From a candidate division WWE3 bacterium (GTDB taxonomy: Bacteria; Patescibacteriota; WWE3; UBA101185; UBA10185): DNA of 6,449 nucleotides. The translations under genes were made by a program, and so were the position numbers. This document shows, one piece after another, positions 4,770-6,449 of the stretch. How positions within the stretch are numbered: the stretch's first letter is position 1; each line of letters starts with the position of its first letter. The notes beneath the pieces are model-generated. The model was not told the DNA's origin, did no database searches, and was given only the letters and a program-made list of their open reading frames with translations. The stretch covers positions 1 to 6,449 of the forward strand of contig PXDX01000055.1 of NCBI GenBank assembly GCA_003564915.1, written 5' to 3'.

Positions 4770-4820
4770 ACCCAGAAATCGCTTTTGCGTATTTATAAGT
4801 GATTTCTGGGTAACACTTTT
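4770..4820 (+). terminator. Long-stem terminator-like hairpin after the Trp-rich gene
   Basis: ACCCAGAAATC (4770-4780) pairs perfectly with GATTTCTGGGT (4801-4811), and the stem extends inward by a G-T, C-G and two T-A pairs to about 15 bp with a 12-base loop. It begins one base past the stop codon. The tail AACACTTTT (4812-4820) is only a modest T-run, so it may act as a terminator, a 3' end stabiliser, or both. Confidence 0.75.
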
Positions 4821-4862
4821 ACTCCGTTACACACCGTCAACATGCCTCATCTTCAAATCCCG

Positions 4863-4893
4863 TGTTAAAATCAATACAGGTGCGAAAACACCT
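4863..4893 (+). promoter_or_regulatory. Extended -10 promoter with a 5' end hairpin before the NYN gene
   Basis: TGTTAAAAT (4863-4871) is an extended -10, identical to 4381-4389. Seven bases later AGGTG (4878-4882) and CACCT (4889-4893) form a 5-bp hairpin with a six-base loop. If transcription starts near 4878, the mRNA would begin with this hairpin, which could protect the 5' end. The leader to ATG 4940 would be about 62 bases. Confidence 0.45.
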
Positions 4894-4939
4894 TAATAAA
4901 AAACTAATTTTAAATTTACAAAATAGAAAGGTTTATAAA

Positions 4940-5452
4940 ATGAGTACAACTAAACATAAAGAGCAAAAAGTAGGGATTTTTGTGGATGTACAAAATATGT
5001 ATTATTCCGCAAAAAATCTCTATTCCGCAAAGGTAAACTTTGCCGAAGTACTAAAAGAGGGTGTTTCCAAGAGAAAGCTGATTCGTGCTTTTGCTTATGT
5101 AATAAGAGCGGACGTGGGGGCGGAAAGAGATTTCTTTGATGCACTAACAAAAATAGGGTTTGAGGTTAAAGAAAAAGAACTGCAGGTTTTCTACGGTGGA
5201 GCAAAAAAAGGTGATTGGGATGTTGGTCTTTGTATGGACGTCATCAGAGTACTTTCCAAAATAGACGTCATGATCCTGGTTTCAGGAGACGGAGACTATA
5301 CGGAGCTTCTAAAATACGCTAAGAGCCAAGGAGTAAAGCCCGAAGTGATAGCTTTTGGGAAAACCGCATCAAAAATGCTTGTAGAAGAAGCTGAAGATTT
5401 CACCGACATGGCGGATAATACAAATAAGTTTCTTATTGGCGGATCAAAATAA
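4940..5452 (+). CDS. NYN-domain (LabA/DUF88-like) PIN-fold protein, probable RNase
   Basis: The 170-residue protein is a single NYN/LabA-like domain. The first strand carries IFVDVQNMYY (13-22) with acidic D16 and N19; KGDWDVGLCMD (90-100) supplies D94 and D100; SGDGDY (115-120) supplies D117 and D119. These acidic positions form the metal-binding site of the PIN/NYN fold and all appear intact, so nuclease activity is plausible, though many LabA-like proteins are uncharacterised. The start ATG 4940 is chosen because AAAGG (4926-4930) lies nine bases upstream and homology begins right after; a GTG at 4862 in frame would add 26 poor residues and overlaps the -10. It lies 16 bases before a peptidoglycan-binding gene, so the two are probably one operon. 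It acts in the cytoplasm. Confidence 0.9.
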   Translation: MSTTKHKEQKVGIFVDVQNMYYSAKNLYSAKVNFAEVLKEGVSKRKLIRAFAYVIRADVGAERDFFDALTKIGFEVKEKELQVFYGGAKKGDWDVGLCMDVIRVLSKIDVMILVSGDGDYTELLKYAKSQGVKPEVIAFGKTASKMLVEEAEDFTDMADNTNKFLIGGSK

Positions 5453-5468
5453 ACTTTCCGATTCGGGT

Positions 5469-6449
5469 ATGAGAGAAAAAATAAGACTAGCAAAAGCGGG
5501 ATTAGGAATTCTATTCTTCCTGATGCTGCTTTTTTCTTTTTACCACCTATATTATGCTGACAAAGTCATCCCTGGCGTTTATCTAGGAAATATTCACTTA
5601 GGGGGGAAGAACATTACACAGGCTAGCTCTGTTCTGGAGGGACAAGCTTCTCAGATAGAAACCTTTGAGATCGTAGACCACGATATGGATATAGTATACG
5701 AAATAGATATATCGGACATCGAGTTAAAATATTTGATCGATCATACGATAGAAGTTATATTCATTGTAGGAAGAACAAAAAATTTTCCCAAAGATTCCTT
5801 GGACAAACTTAAAGGTCTTATATTTCCTATCAAAATAGATGCGGTAGTCACGCTGGATCCAATAATCCTGGAACAGAGAATAACCCAGATCAAGGGAGTT
5901 TCCGATGTTCCGGCAAAATCAGCCGAATATATCTTGGAAGACGGTGAGATAACAATAGTTCCAAGCGAGAATGGAAGAAAAATAAGAGCTGATGTGTTAG
6001 AAATGTCCGTTATTAATGCGATCATGAAAATGGATAATTCCCCGATCTCATTATTAATAGATAAAATTGAACCCGAAGTAACCACCCAAGACCTAAAAGA
6101 CGCACAAGAAGACATAGAAAAGTTAATTGAAAGAGTAATAAAAATAGAGTTAAACGAAGAAACAATCGATGTTCTTTCGTCCCATGAAATCCTTGATCTA
6201 ATAGAAGTCGTAAAGAACAACGGAAAAATCGAGATACAAATGAACCAATACACTTTCAGAGAGTACAGAAAATCCATTGAAAGCAAAGTTAATACTACTC
6301 CCAGAGCTCATGTAACCAAAGAATCCTCGGAAGGATTGGTGCAGGGTTTTGAAATTATAACAACTGGAAACGAGTTGATAGCCGATGCTTTTGAATCAGA
6401 TCTAAAGAAAGCCTTCTTTACAACCGAAAAAGAAATCGTAAATCTAAAG
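5469..6449 (+). CDS. Membrane-anchored peptidoglycan-binding protein (VanW or L,D-transpeptidase type), C-terminus beyond window
   Basis: The frame is open for 327 codons to the window edge. Residues 8-30 form an N-terminal membrane anchor after a basic start (MREKIR). IPGVYLGNIHLGG (34-46) is the hallmark opening of proteins with PG_binding_4 domains. Further copies of this fold appear at about 118-215 (with a P-x-A-type stretch VPAKSAEY, ENGRKIRADVLE and EPEVTTQDL) and from about 220 to the end. Such arrays precede either a YkuD L,D-transpeptidase or a VanW domain; the catalytic part is not in the window, so the enzyme cannot be named. The protein would sit in the cytoplasmic membrane with its body outside, acting on the cell wall. 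ATG 5469 has no good Shine-Dalgarno; close spacing to the NYN gene suggests coupled translation. Domain calls beyond the first are by pattern only. Confidence 0.8.
   Translation, partial: MREKIRLAKAGLGILFFLMLLFSFYHLYYADKVIPGVYLGNIHLGGKNITQASSVLEGQASQIETFEIVDHDMDIVYEIDISDIELKYLIDHTIEVIFIVGRTKNFPKDSLDKLKGLIFPIKIDAVVTLDPIILEQRITQIKGVSDVPAKSAEYILEDGEITIVPSENGRKIRADVLEMSVINAIMKMDNSPISLLIDKIEPEVTTQDLKDAQEDIEKLIERVIKIELNEETIDVLSSHEILDLIEVVKNNGKIEIQMNQYTFREYRKSIESKVNTTPRAHVTKESSEGLVQGFEIITTGNELIADAFESDLKKAFFTTEKEIVNLK

Noticed and set aside
4862..4939. Earlier GTG start for the NYN gene
   Set aside because: It falls inside the extended -10 element, has no Shine-Dalgarno, and adds residues not expected in the domain.
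5741..6286. Minus-strand open frame of 181 residues
   Set aside because: It is antisense to the peptidoglycan-binding protein gene, which has an anchor and domain motifs.
1..6449. CRISPR array, insertion sequence or transposase
   Set aside because: No regularly spaced repeats, terminal inverted repeats or transposase motifs were seen.

Overview
The window looks like a piece of a small, AT-rich bacterial genome, most likely from the Candidate Phyla Radiation (Patescibacteria; Microgenomates or Katanobacteria-like). This is an inference from gene content, not a proven assignment. It rests on a mix of ADP-forming acyl-CoA synthetase, GlsB/YeaQ and YggT-type membrane proteins, a LabA/NYN protein and a multi-domain peptidoglycan-binding protein, together with short unfamiliar genes. 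TGA is used as a normal stop (radical SAM gene, small membrane gene, Trp-rich gene), so the code is standard and not the TGA=Gly code of Gracilibacteria/Absconditabacteria.

Layout. (1) 1-642, minus: N-terminal part of an NDP/ADP-forming acyl-CoA synthetase with a leaderless promoter. (2) 643-1063: a 421-base divergent intergenic region holding two promoters, a roughly 70-base block closed by a long-range stem that is open in several frames on both strands, and a pair of mutually exclusive hairpins. (3) 1064-2033, plus: a likely operon of a leaderless ribbon-helix-helix regulator, a YggT-like membrane protein and a GlsB/YeaQ membrane protein, the last two with strong Shine-Dalgarno sequences. 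A 10-base inverted repeat flanks the regulator gene. (4) 2144-2393, plus: a small gene split by a +1 frameshift. (5) 2610-4003, minus: a radical SAM/SPASM enzyme and, 50 bases upstream of it, a 90-residue exported or membrane peptide. (6) 4172-4245, minus: tRNA-Gln(CUG) with encoded CCA. (7) 4433-4768, plus: an unfamiliar Trp-rich protein of higher GC with its own promoter, ribosome binding site and terminator-like hairpin. (8) 4940-6449, plus: a NYN-domain protein followed after 16 bases by a membrane-anchored peptidoglycan-binding (VanW or L,D-transpeptidase type) protein that runs off the window.

How the parts may work together. The regulator operon reads as a self-regulated envelope or stress unit: the first gene starts without a leader and later genes use Shine-Dalgarno sites. 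The best candidate for an undescribed system is the radical SAM/SPASM enzyme with the neighbouring small exported peptide, in an AT-rich stretch on the 3' side of a tRNA gene. This is compatible with a peptide-modification (RiPP-like) pair, but no substrate relationship is shown by sequence alone. The NYN protein and the cell-wall protein look co-transcribed. No CRISPR array, insertion sequence, transposase or replication origin was seen.
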